The notes below the pieces were generated by a model, which worked only from the letters and a program-made list of their open reading frames with translations, searched no databases and had not been told where the DNA came from. A DNA stretch of 64,000 bases from Saccharopolyspora erythraea (lineage in GTDB: Bacteria > Actinomycetota > Actinomycetes > Mycobacteriales > Pseudonocardiaceae), in contig NZ_CP054839.1 of NCBI RefSeq assembly GCF_018141105.1, positions 6,079,411 through 6,143,410 of the forward strand. The letters are read 5' to 3'. Of the stretch, positions 34,591 to 42,131 are shown one piece after another (position 1 is the first letter of the stretch; the number at the start of each line of letters is the position of its first letter). A program made the position numbers and the translations under genes.

Positions 34591-35385
34591 ATGAACGAGC
34601 TGAACAGACGTCGCGCCGTGGTCACCGGCGCGGCCACCGGCATCGGCCGGGTCGTGGCCGAGGACCTGGCCGACCGGGGCGCGACCGTGCTCGCCGTCGA
34701 CCGTGACCCGCGGGTGCTCGAGCCCGCCGACGCCGCCGCACGCTGGGAAGGGCTGGTCTGCGACCTCTCCGACCCAGCCGAACTCGACGCGCTGGCGGCG
34801 CGACTCGGCGCGGAGCCCGCGACCGACATCCTGGTCAACTGTGCCGCCGCCTACCCGCCCAAGGGAGGCTTCCTCGCCACGGACGTGGCCGCCTGGACCA
34901 GGATTTTGACGGTCAACGTCACCGCGCTCGGTGTGCTGAGCAGCGCGATGGCCCGCGGGCTGCATGCCGCGGGCCGCCCGGGTGCGATCGTCACCTTCGG
35001 CAGCCTGCAGGAGGAACTGCCGGTCCCGGGTTATGGCCCGTACGTCACCAGCAAGGGCGGCGTCCGCGCGGCGACTCGCGCGCTGGCGGTGGAGCTGAGC
35101 CCCTGGGGCATCCGCGTGAACGGAGTCGCACCCGGAGTCGTCAACACGACATCCACTCTGGACACTCTCGACGGGGCCAGCTGGGGCGACGAGTCCACAC
35201 CACCGACCCTGCTCGGGCGTGCGGGCACGCCCCGCGAAGTCGCCGACGTGGTCGCGTTCCTGGTGTCCGACGCCTCGTCGTTCATCACCGGCACCGTCAT
35301 CCCGGTCGATGGCGGCCGTAGCCTGAGCCGCCGCTACGACCCGCTCGGCGAGCGCACCGTGACCACCGCGGGAGACAACGCATGA
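34591..35385 (+). CDS. SDR-family sugar dehydrogenase
   Basis: A 264-residue classical short-chain dehydrogenase. It has TGAATGIG (12-19) for the dinucleotide, NCAA (83-86), Ser138, and the catalytic pair Tyr151/Lys155 in YVTSK. Asp37 after the second strand (LAVDRDP) favours NAD over NADP. The ATG at 34591 follows AAGGAA and the stop overlaps the aldolase ATG. In the pathway it would oxidise the sugar at C1 to the lactone that the SMP-30 protein opens. Confidence 0.88.
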   Translation: MNELNRRRAVVTGAATGIGRVVAEDLADRGATVLAVDRDPRVLEPADAAARWEGLVCDLSDPAELDALAARLGAEPATDILVNCAAAYPPKGGFLATDVAAWTRILTVNVTALGVLSSAMARGLHAAGRPGAIVTFGSLQEELPVPGYGPYVTSKGGVRAATRALAVELSPWGIRVNGVAPGVVNTTSTLDTLDGASWGDESTPPTLLGRAGTPREVADVVAFLVSDASSFITGTVIPVDGGRSLSRRYDPLGERTVTTAGDNA

Positions 35386-35993
35386 ACACCACGCTGACCG
35401 CCATCTACCGGGGCATGTCCCCCCAGCAGTGCCTACGCCTCACCATCGCGCTCCACGACCTCGGCGTGCGTTCCTTCGAAGTCACGATGACCGGCGGATC
35501 CCCGATCGAATCCCTGCGACTGCTGCGCAAGGAACTCGGCGCCGAAGCCCACATCGGTGCGGGCACGGTAACCACCACTGCCGAGGTCGAAGCCGTCGCA
35601 GCGGCCGGTGCGGGCTTCGTGGTCTCTCCCCACCTCGACGCCGACGTGGTCACGGCCACCAAGGCAGCCGGCTTGGTCTCGATTCCGGGAGCGTTCACCG
35701 CCACCGAGATCGTCGCCGCCCGCCGCGCCGGTGCCGACGTGGTGAAGATCTTCCCGATCAACGCGGTCGGCGCCGACTACATCCGCCAGCTGCGCGCGCC
35801 GCTGCCCGACCTGACCGTGATGGCCAGCGGTGGCATCACTCCCCAACTGGCACACGACTGCGTCGCCGCGGGCGCGACCATGATCGGTGTCGGCTCACAC
35901 CTGCTCGGCGCCCACGCCGACGGCACCTTCGACGCCGACGTTCTCCGCCGGCGCACGGCCGAATTCCTCGACGCCATCAGGACAACTCCATGA
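35382..35993 (+). CDS. KDPG/KDG-type aldolase
   Basis: A 203-residue class I aldolase of the Eda family. The Schiff-base Lys122 lies in VVKIFPINA, Glu33 in FEVTMTGG, with GAGTV (59-63) and ASGGITP also conserved. It cleaves a 2-keto-3-deoxy acid to pyruvate plus an aldehyde. No KDG kinase is encoded in the cluster, so the substrate is probably not phosphorylated: either a plain keto-deoxy acid or a sulfonated one (KDSG), where sulfonate stands in for phosphate. It is ATGA-coupled to both the SDR and the lactonase genes. Confidence 0.88.
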   Translation: MNTTLTAIYRGMSPQQCLRLTIALHDLGVRSFEVTMTGGSPIESLRLLRKELGAEAHIGAGTVTTTAEVEAVAAAGAGFVVSPHLDADVVTATKAAGLVSIPGAFTATEIVAARRAGADVVKIFPINAVGADYIRQLRAPLPDLTVMASGGITPQLAHDCVAAGATMIGVGSHLLGAHADGTFDADVLRRRTAEFLDAIRTTP

Positions 35994-36862
35994 CCAACAA
36001 GGTGCACGTGGAACCGGTCGGTGACGTCACCGCCCGGTTCGGCGAAGGCCCGCTCAGCGACCCGACCGGCACCACGGTGCTGTGGGTGGACATCACCGGC
36101 GGCGCGATCCACCGAACCGACACCCGCGACGGAACGACGACGACGGCAGAACTCGGTGGCGAAGTAGCCGCGGTGTTTCCGACGTCGACAGGTTCGCTCC
36201 TGGCCGCCCGAGACCACCAACTGATCACAGTAAACGGACGACCTCACCCGGTCGTGGCCGAAGTCGAACCGCGGCCTCGCATGCGGCTCAACGACGGACT
36301 CACCGATCCCGCAGGACGGGTCTTCATCGGCACACTGCACGCTGACAAGGTCCGCGGAACCGCGGCGCTGTACCGGCTCGACGGGGACCGGCTCACTCCG
36401 GTCGTCCCGGGAGTGACCGTCTCCAATGGGATCGCCTGGAGCCCCGACGGCAGCACCGTCTACTACGCCGACACCCCCACGCTGCGCATCGACCGCTTCG
36501 ACTACGACTCGGCCACCGCCACCCCGCACAACCGCCGCCCGTTCGCGGACCTGAGCACAGCTCAAGGGCGCCCGGACGGGCTGACCGTCGACGAGGACGG
36601 GTGCGTGTGGGTCGCCCTGATCACCGGCGGTCGACTGCACCGCTACACCCCCACCGGCCGCCTCGACCGAGTGGTGGAGCTTCCCGTCACGCATCCCACC
36701 AGCGTCGCGTTCGGCGGTCGCGATCTGTCGGAACTGTTCGTCACCAGCGCCCGCGACCCGCTGTCAGCAGCCGAAGCGGCGCAACAGCCCCTGGCCGGAC
36801 GGCTGCTGCGCCTCGACCCCGGGGTGAAGGGCCTACCGACCGTCCCCGCCGTCGTGGCCTGA
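35990..36862 (+). CDS. SMP-30/gluconolactonase-family lactonase
   Basis: A 290-residue six-bladed beta-propeller. The metal-site residues appear in order: Glu19 in RFGEGP, the Asn in RLNDGLTD, the Asn in SNGIAWSPDG, and the Asp in GRPDGLTVDEDG. It hydrolyses an aldonolactone to the acid. It is ATGA-coupled to the aldolase and its last 30 bases overlap, tail-to-tail, the GntR gene on the other strand. It completes the set dehydrogenase, lactonase, dehydratase, aldolase, aldehyde dehydrogenase. Confidence 0.88.
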   Translation: MTNKVHVEPVGDVTARFGEGPLSDPTGTTVLWVDITGGAIHRTDTRDGTTTTAELGGEVAAVFPTSTGSLLAARDHQLITVNGRPHPVVAEVEPRPRMRLNDGLTDPAGRVFIGTLHADKVRGTAALYRLDGDRLTPVVPGVTVSNGIAWSPDGSTVYYADTPTLRIDRFDYDSATATPHNRRPFADLSTAQGRPDGLTVDEDGCVWVALITGGRLHRYTPTGRLDRVVELPVTHPTSVAFGGRDLSELFVTSARDPLSAAEAAQQPLAGRLLRLDPGVKGLPTVPAVVA

Positions 36863-37630
36863 GGACGCCTCGGGATGTGCCTGCCCCAGGCTTCCATCGC
36901 CGAGCGGCGCGCTCTCGCCCCGGACCCGGGCGAGCGCCGCTCGGCGGGCCGCCTCGATGTGGGCTTTCGCCCGCCGCCGCGCCGCGACCGAATCACCGGC
37001 AATCACCGCGTCGCGGATTCGGGTGTGCTCCTGGCGGGACTTCTCCAGCCGGCCCGGCATCTGCAAAGTGGTTTCCATCCCCTGCGCGAGGATCTCCTGC
37101 AGCACTCCCTGCGTGCGGGAGAGGAAGCGGTTGCCCGCGGCCTCGACGATCCGCAAGTGGAAGGCGGCATCCAGGTCGCGCAACTTCTCCCAGTCGACCG
37201 GATCGGCGCGCGAAGCCTCGTCGAGGCGCTGGAACGCTTCCTCGACCAGCGCCAGGCGCTCGGCATCCTGGTTCTGCGCTGCCCAACCAGCCGCCGGCAC
37301 CTCGAGCACCTCGCGCATGTCGAACAACTCGGTCAGGCTCATCTCCTCGGACGCCATCGCCTCACGCAGCGTGCGCGTTGTCGACGGATCGGCGACGAAG
37401 ACTCCCGCACCGTGCCGGATGTCGACGAACCCGCCCACCTTCAGCGTCCGCAACGCCTCGCGCAAGGACGGCCTGCTCGCACCGAGCATCGACGCGAGCG
37501 CCCGCTCCGGCGGCAACCGATCGCCCGGCCGCAGCTGCTCGGACGAGATGACCTCCAGGATCCGCTGCGCGATCAGATCCGACACCGAACCCTGGCGCAC
37601 CGGCGTCCACGGACTGGTCTCCGAACTCAC
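36833..37630 (-). CDS. FCD-type GntR regulator of the sugar-oxidation module
   Basis: A 265-residue GntR protein. The winged helix spans about 15-82 (LRPGDRLPPERALASMLGASRPSLREALRTL) and the FCD effector domain about 95-235 (DLDAAFHLRIVEAAGN). The last ~25 residues are Gly/His/Asp-rich and overlap the lactonase gene. It starts at a GTG (37630) after GAGGAGGGG. TGGTCGTACCA lies about 25 bases upstream, and two further TGGTnnnACC sites precede the catabolic operons, so autoregulation plus repression of the module is likely. The effector is probably a pathway acid. Confidence 0.88.
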   Translation of the reverse strand: MSSETSPWTPVRQGSVSDLIAQRILEVISSEQLRPGDRLPPERALASMLGASRPSLREALRTLKVGGFVDIRHGAGVFVADPSTTRTLREAMASEEMSLTELFDMREVLEVPAAGWAAQNQDAERLALVEEAFQRLDEASRADPVDWEKLRDLDAAFHLRIVEAAGNRFLSRTQGVLQEILAQGMETTLQMPGRLEKSRQEHTRIRDAVIAGDSVAARRRAKAHIEAARRAALARVRGESAPLGDGSLGQAHPEASSGHDGGDGR

Positions 37631-37653
37631 GAGCCCCTCCTCTCCCAGCCAAG

Positions 37654-37664
37654 TGGTCGTACCA
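37654..37664. promoter_or_regulatory. GntR autoregulatory operator
   Basis: TGGTCGTACCA is a perfect TGGTnnnACCA palindrome 24 bases upstream of the GntR start. A second half-site, TGGTAAG, follows on the minus strand at about 37667-37673. It shares its core with the sites at 30375 and 32780. Confidence 0.65.
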
Positions 37665-37915
37665 GCTTACCACTGAGAAGAATCAATGGTGGGCGATCAA
37701 TTCCCTCCGCTGACCAAGCTCGATGCTTCGATGGCAATCAGTCACCGGCCTGACGGCGAAGTGCACTTGGTTGGCCCTTTGGACAATCAGCGCAGAAGGG
37801 CTCGTGGCCTCGGAAGCGGAACACTCGGTGAGAAATCTGGGGCGCAGGCCCGTCTCCGAGATCGGAGACGCAGCATCACCTCGACAGTTCTCTCGGGCGG
37901 CGCAGTCCTTGGCAT

Positions 37916-38248
37916 TCAGCGCAGAATTCCGCGGGTAGCCAGGTGTCCGCTCGGACGCGCCGCCGGCTCCTGCTGCCAGGTGTGCAGGTGTTGGAAGCCC
38001 GTCACCGTGAGCGAGACCTCGTGCCTCCTGGCTGTCAAGGTCCGGTGCGTCTCCACCTGGATCAAGCCGTGCACGCGGAGCTCGTCCAGGGTGTCGCGGT
38101 ACAACGACATCGGGTGCGCATCGTTGCCTGGTGCCCACGTGTAGCCGAGCCCAGGTCCGTGCAATCCGTTCTCGTACCACACACATCCCTCGTGCACCGC
38201 GCGTAGCGCCGCGCAACGTTCAGGCGTGTTTCCGAGCCGTTGCCGCAT
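37916..38248 (-). CDS. Small conserved-looking protein of unknown function
   Basis: A 110-residue basic protein starting at an ATG at 38248 with GGAGGAG 5 bases upstream. It contains MSLYRDTLDELRVHGLIQVE and a following T..RRHEVSLTVTGF strand pair, a helix-helix-beta-hairpin pattern that could be a small winged helix. No known family is recognised. It follows the zinc-ribbon gene at 38314 by 65 bases on the same strand and may be co-transcribed with it. Confidence 0.55.
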   Translation of the reverse strand: MRQRLGNTPERCAALRAVHEGCVWYENGLHGPGLGYTWAPGNDAHPMSLYRDTLDELRVHGLIQVETHRTLTARRHEVSLTVTGFQHLHTWQQEPAARPSGHLATRGILR

Positions 38249-38313
38249 TCGAACTCCTCCCCTCACCCGGCCGGTTCTGCAAATCCCCACAACTGCAGGT
38301 GACTCCCTCGGTG

Positions 38314-38781
38314 TCACGCCGCAGGCACACGCGCCTGCTCACGGCCGAACGCGGCGGCCAAGCTGGCTCGGCAGGTTCGGATGATCTGCCGCGTGGCCGC
38401 TGTACCGGGGGCCTCGCGGCAACGCGTGCAGACAACATCCACGGAACCCGAAACCTCGTCCACCGCCACGAAAGCCTCAGCCTCGCACCGGCGGCACCAG
38501 CGGTGGCCGGTCACGACGATGACATGCACAGGTGAGCTGATGCATTCGTGCGCCCACCGGCGATGCACATGGCAGGAGATGCGCTCCAGCGCCGAGAGCT
38601 CGTCACGCTCCTCCGCGGCGTCCTCCGAGATCAGCGTGTCCGCCAAGCGTCGATCACGCACGTCGGCGTAGCGTTCGGCGAACCGCAGGACCTCTGCAGG
38701 CCCGGGCGGCGACGGGCGTAGCCAACGCCGTGGCTGAGGAGTCTCTGCCTCTGCTCGGTCGGGGCGGGTCTCGAGGAGCAT
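38314..38781 (-). CDS. Zinc-ribbon protein of unknown function
   Basis: A 155-residue protein. The N-terminal half is charged and helical (VLRFAERYADVRDRRLADTL). A ribbon follows with two CxxC knuckles, WCRRC and VCTRC, about 25 residues apart and separated by beta strands, as in single zinc ribbons. The ATG at 38781 has GGGAGG about 8 bases upstream; the ATG at 38799 has none. It may bind nucleic acid. I do not recognise the family. Confidence 0.6.
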   Translation of the reverse strand: MLLETRPDRAEAETPQPRRWLRPSPPGPAEVLRFAERYADVRDRRLADTLISEDAAEERDELSALERISCHVHRRWAHECISSPVHVIVVTGHRWCRRCEAEAFVAVDEVSGSVDVVCTRCREAPGTAATRQIIRTCRASLAAAFGREQARVPAA

Positions 38782-39252
38782 TGCTTCCGCCTCCCACATT
38801 CCGCGTCATCAGGTTGTGTCCAGTGTCCTTCGGCCCGGTTGCGGAGACATTGGTGCCACTACGTACCTACCTACGGATCCGAGGTATCTCCGTAGCTCGT
38901 TGCCCGTGGCGGCCGTGCACGACTGAGGTGCGATGAGGCTTCTGGGACGCGACAGTCCAACGACCGGACTCCTCCCCGGTCCTGGTCGGGGATCCCGCCG
39001 CCGACGGCGCGTCAGCCCTTGCCCGAGCGTGCGGGCCAGAACGGCCACGCCGATGTCGAACGCCTTTCTCGACGGGACGTCGCATACGTAAGTCCGGCAA
39101 GTCCGTCAACTGCCCCCAGCCCGAACCAGCGCAGGACGCTCAGGTGGCACGTGTGTGATCAGAAACGACACGGGCCGTTCGTGGCGTGCAGCCGGGCCAC
39201 GATCCGGCAGGAAGAGGGTGACGTTGCTGCCCGGTAGGACCGTCAACAGGGG
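38782..39252. other. 470-base gene-free region
   Basis: No supportable gene is visible. An inverted repeat CTACGGA (38871-38877) / TCCGTAG (38889-38895) lies 90 bases upstream of the zinc-ribbon gene and may be an operator for it. The rest shows no domain, terminator or mobile-element sequence. Confidence 0.4.
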
Positions 39253-39939
39253 TCAGGCGCTGGATTCCAGAGCGTCGGCGTCGAAAAGCTCGTCGATGAG
39301 TCCGCCGAGATGTGCCCAGTGTTCGGCGGAGAGTCCCGCGGCACCGTCCGCGTCACCGTTGGCGCACAGGTCGATGAGCTTGGCGTGGTGGTCGACGGTG
39401 TCGTGCCCGCCGAGCAGGGTGGAGAACTTGCGGTAGAGGATCCGGTGCACCTGGGGGTGCAGTTGATCGATCACCCTGCGCAGGACCGGGTTGCCGGCTG
39501 CGTCGATCGCCACCCCGTGGAAGTTGTCGTCGGCTGCGAAGGCACCAGCGATGTCGTGCTGATCAACGGCGTGCGCGAAGTCTTCGTTGGCTCGGCGCAT
39601 GCGGTCGATGTGGTCGGTGGTCATGTGGGGGACTCCGGTCCGGACGGCGAGTTCGTCCAGCGACCGGAGCACGACCAGGGTGGCGGCGACGTCGTGGCGG
39701 TTGAGCGTGGTGATCCGGGTGTAGACGCCGGGTTTGGCTTCGACGAGCCCGGTGTCGGCCAGCCGGGTGAGGGCCTCGCGCACCGGTGTGCGGCTGAGTC
39801 CGAGACGCTGGGCGACCTCGCTGTCCCTGATCTTTTCCCCAGGAGCGAGCTCGCCGCTGACGATCGCCTCCTTGAGACGCTCGTACGCTGCGTCGCTCAT
39901 GCGTGGCCGTTCGACCGGCGCGTCATCCCACCGTGCCAT
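39253..39939 (-). CDS. FCD-type GntR regulator of the aspartate module
   Basis: A 228-residue GntR protein. The winged helix spans about 12-75 (ERLKEAIVSGELAPGEKIRD, LGLSRTPVREALTRL) and the FCD effector domain about 85-215. I start it at the ATG at 39939, since the upstream open frame is antisense to the racemase. TATTGCGTCCAATA and TCCAATATACCGCAG sit directly before the start, and nearly the same motif lies before the dctA-like gene. It is the last gene of a minus-strand run: symporter, racemase, regulator. It probably responds to aspartate, fumarate or succinate. Confidence 0.85.
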   Translation of the reverse strand: MARWDDAPVERPRMSDAAYERLKEAIVSGELAPGEKIRDSEVAQRLGLSRTPVREALTRLADTGLVEAKPGVYTRITTLNRHDVAATLVVLRSLDELAVRTGVPHMTTDHIDRMRRANEDFAHAVDQHDIAGAFAADDNFHGVAIDAAGNPVLRRVIDQLHPQVHRILYRKFSTLLGGHDTVDHHAKLIDLCANGDADGAAGLSAEHWAHLGGLIDELFDADALESSA

Positions 39940-39960
39940 ATTGCGTCCAATATACCGCAG
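39939..39960. promoter_or_regulatory. GntR operator at its own start
   Basis: TATTGCGTCCAATA (39939-39952) is a perfect 5-bp inverted repeat with a 4-base centre. It overlaps TCCAATATACCGCAG (39946-39960), which matches TCCAATATACTGCG at 42029 in 13 of 14 bases. It overlaps the regulator's start codon. Confidence 0.55.
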
Positions 39961-39965
39961 ACGGT

Positions 39966-40724
39966 TCAGTTCAGATCCTGCCCCGCGCGCACACGAGCGA
40001 TGACGGATTCCGCCAAGACCTGGGTCGGGTCGACCAAGGGCACGGGCAGTTCGCCGGCGTTCAGACCGAGGGGAACCTCGGTGCAACCGGCGATGATGGC
40101 CTGCGCACCTCGATCGACGAGCCGCCGCGCAGCCTTCGCCAGCAGGCCCGGATCCTCGTTGCCCGCCTTGATCGACCGAATCGCGGCCGTCACCTCCTCA
40201 GCCTGGGAGGTGGAGTCGGGCACCAGCAACGCGATCCCGGCGGTCGCCAACCATGTCTCGTACAGCTTGGCGCGCACCGTCCCGGTCGTGGCGAGCAATC
40301 CGACCTTGCGCACCGGAGGCTGGAGCGCGGCCAGGTGGCGGCTGGTCTGCTCGATCATGTGCACCAGGGGGACGCCGACGCGCTCGATGACCGCGGGCAG
40401 GAACGCGTGCGCGGTGTTGCAGGGCACGGCGATGACATCGGCACCGCCGACGGCGAGGACGCGGGCGCCGTACACCAGCCACGGGGTGGGATCGGTCCCG
40501 CCTTCGAGCAGTGCCCGGGTGCGGTCGGGGGTCGTCGGATCAGACCAGATGATCACGCGCAGGTGCTCTTGGTCGGTGGTCGCCGGGGTGGCGCGGATGA
40601 GCTTGGCGTAGAAGTCGGCGGTGGCCGCCGGGCCCATCCCCCCGAGCACGCCGACCGTGGGACCGAGGACCCCTGGGTAGTCGGCGGCACGGGAGGACGG
40701 GAGGTCGAAGACGGTGTCAGACAC
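39966..40724 (-). CDS. Aspartate/glutamate racemase family protein
   Basis: A 252-residue enzyme with the two-Cys architecture of Asp/Glu racemases. GGMGP is near the start, PCNTAH carries the first catalytic Cys, and AGCTEVPL carries the second. Cofactor-independent racemases of this type interconvert D- and L-aspartate or glutamate. The start is a GTG at 40724 overlapping the symporter stop by 8 bases. With a dicarboxylate symporter and aspartase nearby, conversion of D-aspartate into the L-form for deamination is the likely job. Confidence 0.85.
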   Translation of the reverse strand: MSDTVFDLPSSRAADYPGVLGPTVGVLGGMGPAATADFYAKLIRATPATTDQEHLRVIIWSDPTTPDRTRALLEGGTDPTPWLVYGARVLAVGGADVIAVPCNTAHAFLPAVIERVGVPLVHMIEQTSRHLAALQPPVRKVGLLATTGTVRAKLYETWLATAGIALLVPDSTSQAEEVTAAIRSIKAGNEDPGLLAKAARRLVDRGAQAIIAGCTEVPLGLNAGELPVPLVDPTQVLAESVIARVRAGQDLN

Positions 40725-42021
40725 GCTCGGGGGCCTTTGGCTGGGTCGCGGGGGTGAAGGCGCGCTCCGACCGGCCGATCACGGCCGCGGCCAGGGAGTT
40801 GCCGACGACGTTGATCGCCGTGCGGGCCATGTCGACGATGAAGTCCACGCCGACCAGCAGAGCGATGCCTTGCGGCGGCAGGCCGAGGGTGTTTCCCGCC
40901 GCGATGAGGACCACGATCGAGGCCGAGGCGACACCGGCCATCCCCTTCGACAGCACCACGAGCACGAGCACCATCATCAGCAGGGTGGGGACGCTGGTGT
41001 CGGTCCCGTAGGCGTTGGCGAGGAACACCAGCGCCACGCCCTGGTACAGGGTGGAGCCGTCGGTGTTGAACGAGTATCCGAGCGGCACGACCAGTGAGGT
41101 GACCGACCGGCTGACGCCGAAGGCTTCCAGGCGGCTCAGCAGCGGAGCGAGCACGGCTTCGGAACTACGGGTGACGAAGGCGATGCCCGCCAGGTCTCCG
41201 GTCGAACGCAGCATCCGCAGGTAGGGAACGCGGAAGATCGCGGCGATGAGCGGGAACAGCACGCCGAGCACCAAGGCGAGCCCGAGGTAGACCACTGCGA
41301 CGAAGCCGAGCAAGCTGGTCAGGCCCTGCAAGCCGTAGTGCGCGACGTCGTAGGCGATGAACCCCAGCACACCCAGCGGTGCGAACCGGATGACGTAGCC
41401 CACGATCCGGAACATGATCGACGACCACGAGTCCAGCACTGCGCGCACCGGGGCGGACTTCTCGCCCAGTGCTGCCATCGCGACCCCGACGAAGAGGGCG
41501 AACACGATCACGGCGAGCAGATTGCCCTCGGAGAAGGCTGCCACGACGTTCTTCGGCACGGCGTCCAGGAGAAGCTTCTGGAAGTCGATCCCCTGCGACA
41601 TGCCGCTCAACGACCCCGCGTCGGCTTGGTTGACCGGGGCGCCGGAGCCGATGCCGGTCAGCTTCCCCAGCCCCACGGCCAGCAGCAGGATCAGCGTGGT
41701 GACGATCTCGAAGTAGAGGATCGCCTTGCCCGCGACCCTGCCGACGTGACGCACCGATTCCATGCGGGCGATCCCGAGCACGATCAGCGGGAACACCAGC
41801 GGGACGACCACCATCTGCACAAGGTGCAGGAAGACGTCCCCGAGGACCTTCAGGTGCTCACCGGCCGCCGGGGCGAACGTGCCCAGCGCAGCACCCAGCA
41901 CCACCGCCAACAGCGCCTGAACTCCCATCTGCACGCGCCACCAGCGACGACGTCTCGGCTCGTGGTCCGGAGGCGACGAGTCCGCAGTGGCACCTTCGGC
42001 AACATGCGGTTCACTAGTCAT
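40717..42021 (-). CDS. Dicarboxylate/amino acid:cation symporter (DctA/GltP family)
   Basis: A 434-residue DAACS transporter. It has hydrophobic helices throughout, an early QMVVVPLVFPLIVLGI segment, the serine-rich re-entrant loop VTRSSEAVLAPLLSRL, and the NTDGS/YQGVA substrate region (GYSFNTDGSTLYQG). It takes up aspartate, glutamate, fumarate or succinate with cations. I start it at the ATG at 42021; the longer frame reads through the operator region. TCCAATATAC-type operator sites lie 8-35 bases upstream. Confidence 0.88.
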   Translation of the reverse strand: MTSEPHVAEGATADSSPPDHEPRRRRWWRVQMGVQALLAVVLGAALGTFAPAAGEHLKVLGDVFLHLVQMVVVPLVFPLIVLGIARMESVRHVGRVAGKAILYFEIVTTLILLLAVGLGKLTGIGSGAPVNQADAGSLSGMSQGIDFQKLLLDAVPKNVVAAFSEGNLLAVIVFALFVGVAMAALGEKSAPVRAVLDSWSSIMFRIVGYVIRFAPLGVLGFIAYDVAHYGLQGLTSLLGFVAVVYLGLALVLGVLFPLIAAIFRVPYLRMLRSTGDLAGIAFVTRSSEAVLAPLLSRLEAFGVSRSVTSLVVPLGYSFNTDGSTLYQGVALVFLANAYGTDTSVPTLLMMVLVLVVLSKGMAGVASASIVVLIAAGNTLGLPPQGIALLVGVDFIVDMARTAINVVGNSLAAAVIGRSERAFTPATQPKAPERV

Positions 42022-42028
42022 CCTAGTC

Positions 42029-42056
42029 TCCAATATACTGCGTTCTGCGTATTGGA
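42029..42056. promoter_or_regulatory. GntR operator between dctA-like gene and aspA
   Basis: TCCAATA (42029-42035) and TATTGGA (42050-42056) form a perfect 7-bp inverted repeat enclosing TAC-TGCG-TTC-TGCG, which is itself a TGCG direct repeat. The left part (TCCAATATACTGCG) nearly repeats the site before the GntR gene. It sits between the divergent symporter and aspartase genes and can control both. Confidence 0.65.
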
Positions 42057-42131
42057 GCATTAGAGTGAGCGGCACCGCCCGTCCTGTCAAGTGCAGCGCC
42101 GGGCAGACCCGCACCGCCGCATGGAGACGTC

